NCBI GenBank assembly: GCA_033762075.1
Contig: JANRLY010000017.1
Span: 24,355 to 88,354 of the forward strand
Direction: 5' to 3'
From: VFKI01 sp033762075
Lineage (GTDB): Bacteria; Pseudomonadota; Gammaproteobacteria; DSM-16500
Length of the DNA: 64,000 nucleotides
The notes under the pieces were generated by a model. That model did not search any database and was not told the DNA's origin. It was given only the letters and a program-made list of their open reading frames with translations. The position numbers were made by a program, and so were the translations under genes. Positions 9,104 through 17,634 of the stretch are shown here, piece by piece (position 1 is the first letter of the stretch; every line of letters starts with the position of its first letter).

Positions 9104-10175
9104 ATCTTTTTCCTTCTAATGCCACTTGAACGCTCACAGATTCGCCATCAAACAATTGATCTGCATCAACTGAAACAATCGATTCACCTGCTTGAACGCC
9201 TTTTTGTATTTCTACTCCCTCTTCACGCTGCAATACTTCGACTGAGCGTAAGTGTGCCTTTCCATTACTCACTGAAAAAACAAACGTTCCATTTAAATTA
9301 TCGTAGATTGCAGATTCAGGAAGGATAATTATTGAATGATGTATAGGCAGTTCAATGTAACCAGTCACAAATGCACCTGGAAGTAATGACAATCTTTGGT
9401 TACAAATTTCAGCTCTCACCTTTAAAGTATTTAATTTGGGATAAATGGCATTCTCAACTGCGATAATTTTACCTACGATAGAGGTATGCGCAGAATCAGA
9501 TGAAGAAAATAAAACGACCGACAATCCTGGCTTGATATGCTGCGATTGCTCGCTCTGCACGGATAAGTCGGCCCATAAAATCTTGGCATCTGACAAATGC
9601 AAAAGTGTTTCTGAAGGTTGTACATATTGCCCAATCGATAAAGTAGTCAATCCCACCATGCCATCAAAGGGTGCGCGAATAAAATATTTAGCCTGTAATA
9701 GAGTTAATTGCTTCACTTTTGCTGAAGTTTGGTAAAGCTGTGATTTTAATTCTTCAAGCAAATCCTGTGAAATCATGTGCCGTTTTGATAATGATAAATA
9801 ACGTTGATAATTTGATTCTTGATAATGCAATTTAGCTACCTGCTCTTCTAGTAAAGCAGAAATTTCACCGTGAGATAATTCGACTAATAAATCATGCGCA
9901 TGCACAAATTGATTCTGCGAGAAATAAATATTAACTATTTTAGATGCAACCTCAGATCGAATATCCACATCCCGATAAGCCCGCACAACACCATAAATTT
10001 TTATTTTATTGTTGACGAGCTGACGACTAGCAATGATTGTTTTGACAGACTTATATGTCATGGGTGTTTTAATAGATTTTTTTGCGTTTAAATGTTGATG
10101 ATAATAGAACACCAACAAGCACAAAGTTGCTAACGTCAAAAAACCTACCCACAAGAAAAATCGCCGCTTAGTCAT
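9087..10175 (-). CDS. RND periplasmic adaptor (membrane fusion protein)
   Basis: A 362-residue adaptor with one N-terminal membrane anchor (FLWVGFLTLATLCLLVFYY), a split lipoyl domain (the KIVNIYFSQNQFVHAHDLL and FIRAPFDGMVG halves) around a helical hairpin, and a C-terminal barrel with LPGAFVTGYIELP. This is the AcrA/MdtA type order. The ATG at 10175 overlaps the ligase stop as TAATG and has GGAG seven bases upstream; an ATG seven codons earlier is possible but less well placed. It is the partner of the downstream RND permease. Confidence 0.9.
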   Translation of the reverse strand: MTKRRFFLWVGFLTLATLCLLVFYYHQHLNAKKSIKTPMTYKSVKTIIASRQLVNNKIKIYGVVRAYRDVDIRSEVASKIVNIYFSQNQFVHAHDLLVELSHGEISALLEEQVAKLHYQESNYQRYLSLSKRHMISQDLLEELKSQLYQTSAKVKQLTLLQAKYFIRAPFDGMVGLTTLSIGQYVQPSETLLHLSDAKILWADLSVQSEQSQHIKPGLSVVLFSSSDSAHTSIVGKIIAVENAIYPKLNTLKVRAEICNQRLSLLPGAFVTGYIELPIHHSIIILPESAIYDNLNGTFVFSVSNGKAHLRSVEVLQREEGVEIQKGVQAGESIVSVDADQLFDGESVSVQVALEGKRYDKNN

Positions 10176-11722
10176 TACGCAGCTCCAGATGCGCATAATT
10201 TTTCATACATCACGCGTAACGCTGCCTTATCATATTTACCATTGACACTTCGTGGCAATTCAGCCAGAAGATGAATGATCGAAGGCCAATGGCTTCGAGG
10301 CAAAATGCTTTTACAATGCAAAAACATTTGATCGATTGATACATGGCCTCCTTCAGAAACAACAAACGCAACAATATCCGCACCTGTTGTTTCATTTGGA
10401 TAGTCTATGACATGCACTTCGCGTAAACCTGGAAATAAGCGAATCACTTCCTCTATGGATTTTAAATTAACTTTCTCACTATAGCGTTTAATCGTATCGT
10501 CACGTCGCCCTCGAAAATAAAAATAACCTTGCTCATCTAAATAACCATAATCACCTGTGTATAAAACTTTTTCTCCAGGGAAAGGACCTTCTCTTAAAGC
10601 TTTATTTGTTTCACTGATGTTATTCCAATATCCACGCATCACTGTTGAGCCGCGCACCACTAATTGTCCTTCTTGATAGGGAGGAAGCTTCGTGCCGAAT
10701 TCATCTACAATCCAAATTTCGGTATTGGGAATTGCTTTTCCGACACTATCCGTTTTTTGAAATAATTCTTCTGGCGGAAGATATGTGCAGCGTTTACACT
10801 CAGTTAAACCATACATCGAAAAAATTTTTGCATTAGGAAACAATGTACTCGCAAAACGTATCTGCTGAGGAAACAACGCAGCACCTGTATTCGTCAACAT
10901 ACGTATGGACTCAAATGATTGTTCAATTCGATCCTGATGGTTAGCCAATATTGCAAGCTGCGTTGCAACAGCAGGAAATATCGTAGCCTGCAGGGTTGAT
11001 ATTTTTTTGAGGAATTGTAGTGGCCAAGTAAAATCTTTTTCTAAAATAACTGTCGCACCTACAATTGTTGAAAGGATTATTTGGTATAGTCCATAATCGA
11101 AAGATAATGGCAGCGCAGAGATAATCACATCGGATGTTTGATAATGAAGATAATTTGATATAGAGCTGGCCGCCGCAAACATATTATGCTGCGTTAACAT
11201 CACACCTTTTGGCATTCCGGTTGAACCTGAAGTATAAATAATGCAAGCAAGATCTAGATCAAGACCATTCGGATATGATAATTTTTTATCTGAATCTCTA
11301 AGTAAATTTTTTAACAAAAATGTCTGAGTCGTTGGCACGATAATATGTTTGTCAACATTATCTCTAAAATAAGCAATTATTTGATTCTCTGTATTACGTA
11401 TAAATAGTGCTGTTGCGCCAGCATCTTGTAAAATCCAATTGAGTCTTGCTACAGGCGTTGATGGATGAATAATCGAAGCAACTGCTTTAATTTTTAAAAT
11501 TGCCCAAAATAATAATACTGTTTCAACGCAGTTATCTAAGCACAGAATGACACGATCACCGCGCCGAATGTTCTGACTTAATAGCATACAAGCCAAGTCA
11601 TCGCTTCTCTCTTGTATTTCATACCAAGTCAATTTCTCAGTAGCAGTAATAATTGCTTCTTTATCTGGGAATTGATCTACAGCATGTCGCAAAAAATCAG
11701 TAATGCAATTTGGAATAAACAT
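10175..11722 (-). CDS. AMP-forming acyl/aminoacyl ligase (ANL superfamily)
   Basis: A 515-residue adenylating enzyme. Core motifs in order: YTSGSTGMPKGV (about 163-174, phosphate loop), YGLTE (304-308), TGD (389-391), FRGRRDDTIKR (403-413) and the C-terminal catalytic lysine in VNGKYDK (493-499). It should activate a carboxylic acid as the acyl-adenylate and load it onto CoA or the carrier protein of the same operon. The pairing with a PLP decarboxylase and a carrier protein resembles prolyl-AMP ligase/PCP systems and the ligase-decarboxylase-ACP sets of exosortase-A loci, although no exosortase is seen here. AAGGAG precedes the start. Substrate unknown. Confidence 0.9.
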   Translation of the reverse strand: MFIPNCITDFLRHAVDQFPDKEAIITATEKLTWYEIQERSDDLACMLLSQNIRRGDRVILCLDNCVETVLLFWAILKIKAVASIIHPSTPVARLNWILQDAGATALFIRNTENQIIAYFRDNVDKHIIVPTTQTFLLKNLLRDSDKKLSYPNGLDLDLACIIYTSGSTGMPKGVMLTQHNMFAAASSISNYLHYQTSDVIISALPLSFDYGLYQIILSTIVGATVILEKDFTWPLQFLKKISTLQATIFPAVATQLAILANHQDRIEQSFESIRMLTNTGAALFPQQIRFASTLFPNAKIFSMYGLTECKRCTYLPPEELFQKTDSVGKAIPNTEIWIVDEFGTKLPPYQEGQLVVRGSTVMRGYWNNISETNKALREGPFPGEKVLYTGDYGYLDEQGYFYFRGRRDDTIKRYSEKVNLKSIEEVIRLFPGLREVHVIDYPNETTGADIVAFVVSEGGHVSIDQMFLHCKSILPRSHWPSIIHLLAELPRSVNGKYDKAALRVMYEKLCASGAA

Positions 11723-11732
11723 GATGAGCTCC

Positions 11733-13058
11733 TTATTGGTTGCTAAACAATATTTTTCTTTTCAACAATGGAAATGCAGAAAATACAATAAAAGAAAAAA
11801 TAGAACTGATCAGTAATAAGCGGTAGAACAGCAATGTATTTTGTGTCGGCACAACGAATAATTTTGTCGCATATTGCAAGCTAATAAAATAAAATGCCTG
11901 GAAACATGTTGCTAAAATGGCATACCCTGTTTGCTCAAGCAGAGTTAACCAAGTAACCACTGGCCCTGAAACACACCACCCGATTGCTGTATAACTTAAG
12001 CACTCTTGCACAACATGCTGCACGGATAGATCTGTTGTAAGAGATAAGGCAATTGGATGTCGAAATAAAAATAAAATCATCCCTATAAAAAAATATATTA
12101 GAGAAGATAGTTGAATACCTGTTTTTATAATGTGCCATGCAGATTGCAACAAGTCATTTGACACATGACGCTGCACTAAGATTGCCGTCGCAATCCCTAA
12201 TGCTAATGCTGGCTGATATACTAGCATTTGCAGCCGATACACCAAGTTATAACCTTTCATCACTGTTAAGCTACATTGGGCAAGTAAATGATTAAAAATA
12301 TACACTCCAAATAACAGGACGAACCATAAAAGAAAAACAGGCAGCCCAATATTTTTTATTTGTGCACAGATAATCTTGAAGCATTGTATGCTTTTAGGTG
12401 CCAATGAATTTGAATCACTATTTTTGAAAACTTTACTAAAAACAAAAAATATTAAAATAAAAGTGAATAAAATATGAATCCACGTGTAATGATAAGCATA
12501 CTGATGCAATACATTGATGTTAGAAAGTAAATCCAATTGCGTGAGTAAAAATATACTTAAAGATAATAAAATATTAAATCCTGCCGACAGTATTGGATAT
12601 CCTAGCGATAAAACAACACTATTTAAAATAGCAACTGTCACTGAGAATATATGGCCTATCAACAGTTGCTGTGTCAGCGCAATAAAGTTTAATTGTAATC
12701 CATACCCAATACTCAACAGCTTACATATATCACCTTTAAATAATAAAAATCCTGAATACAATATGAAACTAGAAATGAATGCAGATAATATGATCATTAC
12801 TATAAGACTCATCAGATAACTTGTTTTTTTAAATCGAGTAACAATTCCAATGGTGACCGAGCGCCACGTCTCTTGAAATGCCAACATACAAAAATAGCAA
12901 GGCATAAATGCTGACAATAAATATAAAATATGTTGATCATGCTTAGATAAGAGCATCATATTGACAAATCCAATCACTGAAACGATAAACGTCCCAGAAT
13001 AAATAGGTAACGCAAATCGTATGATTTTGAAGCCTGCATTTTTAAATTCTTCTAACAT
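11733..13058 (-). CDS. MATE-family multidrug/metabolite exporter
   Basis: A 441-residue polytopic membrane protein with about twelve hydrophobic segments in two homologous halves joined by a short polar loop (residues about 205-225), matching MATE antiporters in size and layout; MATE proteins export drugs or metabolites using Na+ or H+ gradients. It stands 10 bp before the ligase start in the biosynthetic operon, so it probably exports or flips the product or an intermediate. Sequence divergence from NorM-type members leaves some doubt; a related flippase of the MOP superfamily is the alternative. Confidence 0.72.
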   Translation of the reverse strand: MLEEFKNAGFKIIRFALPIYSGTFIVSVIGFVNMMLLSKHDQHILYLLSAFMPCYFCMLAFQETWRSVTIGIVTRFKKTSYLMSLIVMIILSAFISSFILYSGFLLFKGDICKLLSIGYGLQLNFIALTQQLLIGHIFSVTVAILNSVVLSLGYPILSAGFNILLSLSIFLLTQLDLLSNINVLHQYAYHYTWIHILFTFILIFFVFSKVFKNSDSNSLAPKSIQCFKIICAQIKNIGLPVFLLWFVLLFGVYIFNHLLAQCSLTVMKGYNLVYRLQMLVYQPALALGIATAILVQRHVSNDLLQSAWHIIKTGIQLSSLIYFFIGMILFLFRHPIALSLTTDLSVQHVVQECLSYTAIGWCVSGPVVTWLTLLEQTGYAILATCFQAFYFISLQYATKLFVVPTQNTLLFYRLLLISSIFSFIVFSAFPLLKRKILFSNQ

Positions 13059-13168
13059 GCGTGGTTCACTCTTAAAAAATCAAATTTCATTTTTTATATT
13101 CCCCTTTATATTCAATGAGTTACGAGCAATGTCTCAGAGAATTTTGTTTGCTCATTGTGGCCTGGCGC

Positions 13169-13266
13169 TTCGGCTTTCGTTAAACCCTTTTCAGATAAAA
13201 CTGCATCCTGCGATCGATTCGTGCACCCTGCACTAACGGTCTGAAAAAGGTTTAACGATAGCCGAA
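13169..13266. repeat. 27-bp imperfect inverted repeat in the biosynthetic operon
   Basis: Arms at 13169-13195 and 13240-13266 are near-perfect reverse complements (two or three mismatches) around a 44-bp loop that itself contains a small GTGCA/TGCAC hairpin. It sits in the only wide gap (269 bp) of the cluster, between the MATE and dehydrogenase genes. It may be a MITE-like insertion or an RNA structure that tunes expression of the downstream export half. No T-run follows, so simple termination is unlikely. Confidence 0.7.
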
Positions 13267-13327
13267 TCCTACGGCACCTATCGTTTCCCTGTGATAATTC
13301 TTTCGTGTTTCTTTACTTAGCACCTCT

Positions 13328-14434
13328 TCACCCCGCCATTTTCTTATACGCATTAAACGCATTAATCTTATGAATATTGCTTGTTCCCTCCATGTATTCA
13401 AAACCCCAGATATCTCGATACCATTTCATGAGATGCGGATGAAATAAAATTTCATGCTGATTCAGCATGTCGCAAATTGAAGTAACAACATATTCAGCGG
13501 TTTTTGTTGCATGAGATTTTGCAAGAGATGAAAGAGATCCATCGAGTGGATTTTTATCAATGTAGCGCGCAGCTTGACATAAAATGTTACGAGCGATATC
13601 AATCGAACACTGCAATGAAATGAGCTGATTTTCAGAGTGAGTGTGGTTTGTCTTTTTAATGTCACAATAATAATCGAGTGCGGCTTGCGCTACACCAATT
13701 GCCATTGCACCAACACAAGGACGCATTTGATTAAATGTTTTTAAGAGAGCCATCATGCCATGTTCAAAATAATTGACATGATTTCCAAGCAACCATTCTC
13801 TTTCTACAGGACAATTTTTAAATAACATTTGACTAAGACATGCGCCTGTTAATCCCGACATAGATAATAATTTTTTCTGGATATATTGTGTTTTTTGTAA
13901 ACATTGCGGTGTTAATAACAATGCTCTTTTACAGAGCGGCCCTTCACCTGTTTTGACAATCACAACTCCCATTCCACCTGTTGCACCATGACTAATCAGC
14001 CACTTTTCACCATTTAATTCACCCATGGATGATTCTTTTTTAATGGAAAATTGTGTTTGCATTGTTGCAAGATTGGAGCCATGCAGAGGCTCAGTCACCG
14101 CCAGAAATGTCCGCATAGGTTGTGCTTCCAATTGCTGATAGAAATATTTTTTTTGCTCAGCACTGCCAATCTGATCGATTAAAAATCCTGACAAAGAAGA
14201 ACCAGGACAAGCAAGCAACACACCAGCGTCCCCATACGACAAAGCTTCATAGATTTTGATACGTTCTTCACAATTCACTTTTTCTGGAAAAGTTAAAATG
14301 TTGAGCCCTGGATGACTGAGATATAAAAATATAGTTGCGTGATTAGACTCGACCTCGAAGGCTATTTCTCTAAAAAAATATGCAGCCTCAGCTAATTGTA
14401 ATCCGTAACGTGTTTCGCTTGGAATGGTATACAT
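13328..14434 (-). CDS. Acyl-CoA-dehydrogenase-family flavoenzyme
   Basis: A 368-residue FAD enzyme of the acyl-CoA dehydrogenase fold: LAVTEPLHGSNLAT (FAD/substrate loop near 110), KWLISHGATGGMGVV (middle beta domain), the helical C-terminal domain, and YMEGTSNIHK near the end, where E349 is the expected catalytic base. Members of this fold oxidise acyl or aminoacyl groups on CoA or on carrier proteins; the prolyl-PCP dehydrogenases of prodigiosin-type pathways are a precedent. GAGGA precedes the ATG. It follows a 221-residue helical partner by 12 bp. Natural substrate unknown. Confidence 0.86.
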   Translation of the reverse strand: MYTIPSETRYGLQLAEAAYFFREIAFEVESNHATIFLYLSHPGLNILTFPEKVNCEERIKIYEALSYGDAGVLLACPGSSLSGFLIDQIGSAEQKKYFYQQLEAQPMRTFLAVTEPLHGSNLATMQTQFSIKKESSMGELNGEKWLISHGATGGMGVVIVKTGEGPLCKRALLLTPQCLQKTQYIQKKLLSMSGLTGACLSQMLFKNCPVEREWLLGNHVNYFEHGMMALLKTFNQMRPCVGAMAIGVAQAALDYYCDIKKTNHTHSENQLISLQCSIDIARNILCQAARYIDKNPLDGSLSSLAKSHATKTAEYVVTSICDMLNQHEILFHPHLMKWYRDIWGFEYMEGTSNIHKINAFNAYKKMAG

Positions 14435-14446
14435 AGTGATAATTCC

Positions 14447-15112
14447 TCAAAAATAAATTTTTCGAAAATATTCGAGCAGGGCCATCATTTCCACTACACC
14501 ATCTGCAAGAAATGCACGTCCACCATACAGACGCGCAAGCAAAACAGAAGCAGCGCTCAGAGCATACAGCGCATTTTTATAATGGTGAATTTGCAAATTA
14601 GGTAAGCAAAGAGAGCTTTCACGAATTGATGATTCAACAATATGTTGTTGTGTTAATACATCAGCAATCGCTATTTGAATGGCAGTATTTGTAGTAAATT
14701 GATGAACATGGTTATCTCGATTTTTAAAATGATCCCAAATGTTATTTAATAATTGACGCGACCAATTTAACCAATACGTCAACAGATATTGTCTAAACTG
14801 AGTCAAAATATCACTACTGTCGATCTCAACATGCAAAACATCACTGATGATTTTTATATAACCTATGATAAGCTGATGCGAATCAAGTAAGTGATTTTCT
14901 ATCCAATGAACTTGACCATGACCAACCGTCAAATAGTTTTCATCATTTAGCACTGTAAGATAGTGTGCTTCGTATAAATTCCTATGACAAATAAAATACC
15001 GTTGATGCGATAAAATATCTGATGAGTAAATATTTTCTGGGAAAATAAAACTCTTTGATTTCATTTGAATCGCTTCAACTTCATATTGTATTTTAGACAC
15101 GCCCGATAGCAT
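14447..15112 (-). CDS. Helical protein resembling an acyl-CoA-dehydrogenase C-terminal domain
   Basis: A 221-residue, mostly helical protein. The last 50 residues (ALYALSAASVLLARLYGGRA and the following EYFRKI) resemble the C-terminal helical bundle of acyl-CoA dehydrogenases, but there is no FAD-binding middle domain or catalytic segment. Position directly before the full dehydrogenase suggests a companion subunit. The start at 15112 is well supported: TGATG overlap with the upstream stop, and GGAGG about eight bases before it. A longer frame to 15208 overlaps the ketosynthase-like gene and lacks support. The family call is tentative. Confidence 0.68.
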   Translation of the reverse strand: MLSGVSKIQYEVEAIQMKSKSFIFPENIYSSDILSHQRYFICHRNLYEAHYLTVLNDENYLTVGHGQVHWIENHLLDSHQLIIGYIKIISDVLHVEIDSSDILTQFRQYLLTYWLNWSRQLLNNIWDHFKNRDNHVHQFTTNTAIQIAIADVLTQQHIVESSIRESSLCLPNLQIHHYKNALYALSAASVLLARLYGGRAFLADGVVEMMALLEYFRKIYF

Positions 15113-15873
15113 CAAGAAGCCCTCCGCAAATGAAGATATCCTACAGAATTGCTTTCGCAATCTTTTTGAAACAAGGAAAGTGTTGATAGGTTTTTTTTCT
15201 GAATCCACTGGTGGATCATATTCACCGCTGGATAATAGCCTTCTTTATTTGATACATTTTGATAAATCTCAGCTGATTGTAATAATAGGGTAGATTGTTC
15301 ATGTAAGATCTCTGATCTTTCAACAATCACATCACCAGATTGAATATGTGACTGTTGCACGCTTTTCATACGAATAGCACAGGCAAAATTATGTTTTGGA
15401 TAATACTTTGCTCTATCTGATCCATGAGGAATCGTTGTTTGTTCGAGTACCAAAAGAATTGCAACTTGAATCTCTTTACGTTGCATGTATTTTTGCAATG
15501 TATACAGGGAAACATGTAAACCCAATAATCCGTTATCACAAAAATCCATCGTTTCTACTTGAATACCATAAGCATGTGCTATGTAGGCTGTACAACTGGC
15601 ATAATCTGGATCAAATTCATGTGACCAAATAACTAATGCGATTAATTGAAGTTCTTTTGGATCATGCATCGTTTGATACTGAACAAGAACCGCGTCGGCC
15701 AATTCTGTATAGGAATATTGCCCACCTATGTAAAAGGACTCGTGATTGACTGCTTGGTTTCTCAAAAAAAACAAATCCTGGTAATAGTCCATGAATCGTT
15801 TACGCGGCTTTTTATCACGTTGCGACGAAAGTTCAGAAAAATAGCTGTGCGTTAAAATGCATTTATTTTGCAT
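15112..15873 (-). CDS. Truncated ketosynthase-III-like (thiolase-fold) protein
   Basis: A 253-residue protein, shorter than FabH (about 317). The stretch LQLIALVIWSH and then MDFCDNGLLGLHVSLYTL aligns with the N-terminal half of the KAS III fold and keeps a cysteine at residue 112, the same number as in E. coli FabH. The HQAN-type His and the Asn of the triad are not evident; the end (NSVGYLHLRR) looks like the last strand of the fold. It overlaps the carrier protein gene by 11 bp and is followed by a TGATG-coupled gene. It may be a non-condensing partner or chain-shuttling protein; the function is not known. Confidence 0.7.
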   Translation of the reverse strand: MQNKCILTHSYFSELSSQRDKKPRKRFMDYYQDLFFLRNQAVNHESFYIGGQYSYTELADAVLVQYQTMHDPKELQLIALVIWSHEFDPDYASCTAYIAHAYGIQVETMDFCDNGLLGLHVSLYTLQKYMQRKEIQVAILLVLEQTTIPHGSDRAKYYPKHNFACAIRMKSVQQSHIQSGDVIVERSEILHEQSTLLLQSAEIYQNVSNKEGYYPAVNMIHQWIQKKNLSTLSLFQKDCESNSVGYLHLRRAS

Positions 15874-16132
15874 ATGTCACACTCCCTAATTGCTTTTCTA
15901 GATATATCGTTATGCTTTGTATGCTATCTAAATCACGCATATCTAATGTCTCTGGATCGACAAAAAATCCATCGAACATTTCTTCTAGCGTCATCAAAAA
16001 TGTCAGAGACGTCATCGAGTCTAATCCCAAATCATCTCTTAACTTCGTCTCAGGTAGCATTGATTTTGAGTCAGAAATATTTAAGGTTTTTTTAAGTGCA
16101 GCAATCACTTTTTGCATGAGCTCAGTTTGCAT
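15863..16132 (-). CDS. Acyl/peptidyl carrier protein
   Basis: An 89-residue carrier protein with the phosphopantetheine site in LRDDLGLDSMTSL (S39) and the acidic helix II (FLMTLEEMF) that partner enzymes recognise. It should hold the substrate as a thioester while the pathway enzymes act on it. The ATG at 16132 is chosen because GGAG lies seven bases upstream; frames from 16138 or 16159 would put that site inside the gene. It is the second gene of the operon, directly after the decarboxylase, and overlaps the next gene by 11 bp. Confidence 0.93.
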   Translation of the reverse strand: MQTELMQKVIAALKKTLNISDSKSMLPETKLRDDLGLDSMTSLTFLMTLEEMFDGFFVDPETLDMRDLDSIQSITIYLEKQLGSVTYAK

Positions 16133-16171
16133 ATGCATTCTCCAGAATAAATCGTTCAATAAAATGTATGA

Positions 16172-17467
16172 TTACGCGGGTAACGAGAAAGAGTTGAGAT
16201 AAGCTGATGGGGTAACTTGATATTTGCGGACTAAATCTTGTGTTGTATCACGTGCACGGATAACTGTTGTTTCACCATTATGTATTAACACTTCTGAAGG
16301 ATATCCGTGTCCGAGAAAATAAACAGGTGAAGCGCTTGGCCCATACGCACCGGATGCTGCGATAAGAATACAATCGCCAATCTCAGCAAGAGGGAGCAAA
16401 ACATTACGACCCATTAAATCAGCAGGTGTACAAAGTGGACCCGCAATATGGTAATGTTTTTTATCGGTATTTGATTTTTCTGAGAGTAGGCGGATTGGAA
16501 AATTACGTTTGAGCACAGAACCATATCCCGCTGCTGTTAAATGACAATTCATCCCGCCGTCTGTTATTAAAAAATGAATGCCTCGCGATTCACGAATAGA
16601 AACAATCCGTGAGATAAAAATGCCAGATTCTGCCACTAAATATCGACCGCTTTCCGCCATCAACTGCACAAAAGGAAATTTGCTTTTAAATTTTTGCAGT
16701 AATGGCAGCATTAAATGTTGTAACTTAGAAAGCCGAAGTGATTGTTCTTCAGCATAATAAGGCACACCAAAACCACCACCAATATCAAGATGTGAAAAAT
16801 TGACTTGCCAATGAGATGAAAGCCTTTCAAATAATTGCAATATATGATTCGTATTTTCAAATAAAATAGACTCTTCTAAAATACGCGTTGCACAAAAGAC
16901 TTGAATACCTAAGACGCGGATATTTTTGCGCTGCATAAAAAAGTCGCGTTTCTCAAATACTTTTTCTTCGTCCATGCCAAACTGTGACGGAACACCGCCC
17001 ATTTTAAGCGAAGCATTCCGCACAGCAAAGGCAGGATTGACTCTCAACAACACATTTGCAACCACACTCCCCGTTCTCGCTAATTCGTTTATTAATAAAA
17101 ATTCTTCTTCTGATTCACACACAATCGCGCCAATACGCAATTGAATAGCACGTGCAAGCTCATGTGTTTTTTTTGCAGGTCCTACAAAGATCATTTTGTC
17201 AGGTGAAAACCCTGCTGCCAAAGCAAGCTCAATTTCACCACCAGAGCACACTTCAACACCCGCTCCTTTTTTCTGCAAAATATTTGCAATTGCAACAGCA
17301 GGATTGGCTTTTAGAGAATAATAAATATCAACGGAATCTCCCATGCTTTGATTTAATGTATCATAACATTGTTCAATAACATGGCCGTCGTAAATGAACG
17401 ATGGTGTTCCATATCTTTTAAGAACTGAATTAAATTGTGTATCTTTTAAATGATGTATATTTTCCAT
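16172..17467 (-). CDS. PLP-dependent decarboxylase, fold type III (DAP/ornithine decarboxylase family)
   Basis: A 431-residue alanine-racemase-fold decarboxylase. K53 in YYSLKANP forms the PLP Schiff base, HLDIGGGFGVPY binds the phosphate, MAESGRYLV contributes to the barrel, GPLCTPADL gives the active-site Cys from the partner subunit, and ASGAYGPSASP the conserved Tyr. It resembles the decarboxylases associated with exosortase-A loci, and BtrK (butirosin) and VinO (vicenistatin), which decarboxylate aminoacyl groups held on a carrier protein. The next gene is a carrier protein, so a tethered amino acid is the likely substrate; true lysA is less likely. GAGGAA precedes the start. First gene of the operon. 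Confidence 0.88.
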   Translation of the reverse strand: MENIHHLKDTQFNSVLKRYGTPSFIYDGHVIEQCYDTLNQSMGDSVDIYYSLKANPAVAIANILQKKGAGVEVCSGGEIELALAAGFSPDKMIFVGPAKKTHELARAIQLRIGAIVCESEEEFLLINELARTGSVVANVLLRVNPAFAVRNASLKMGGVPSQFGMDEEKVFEKRDFFMQRKNIRVLGIQVFCATRILEESILFENTNHILQLFERLSSHWQVNFSHLDIGGGFGVPYYAEEQSLRLSKLQHLMLPLLQKFKSKFPFVQLMAESGRYLVAESGIFISRIVSIRESRGIHFLITDGGMNCHLTAAGYGSVLKRNFPIRLLSEKSNTDKKHYHIAGPLCTPADLMGRNVLLPLAEIGDCILIAASGAYGPSASPVYFLGHGYPSEVLIHNGETTVIRARDTTQDLVRKYQVTPSAYLNSFSLPA

Positions 17468-17586
17468 ATAGAATTCCTCGTGAATTATTGAGATAAAAAA
17501 ATCCCGCGCAATAATGCGTTAAAAAAATTGAATGTTGCGATTGATTAACTAAAATGAAACAAAAGAATAAAACAGAGGATAATGAG

Positions 17587-17615
17587 AAAATATCTTTTTA
17601 TGAAGTGTGTGTCAA
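17587..17615 (-). promoter_or_regulatory. Sigma-70 promoter for the biosynthetic operon
   Basis: On the minus strand TTGACA (17615-17610) is followed after exactly 17 bp by TATTTT (17592-17587). This is close to consensus and lies about 120 bp before the decarboxylase start, just after the Fic stop codon. It suggests the 11-gene cluster is transcribed independently of fic. The leader contains a small CGCA/TGCG hairpin. Confidence 0.65.
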
Positions 17616-17634
17616 TAGGTTTTTTAAAAAATAA

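Noticed and set aside
16172..17467. Diaminopimelate decarboxylase of lysine synthesis (lysA)
   Set aside because: Operon context with carrier protein and ligase, and resemblance to carrier-linked decarboxylases, argue against it; not excluded outright.
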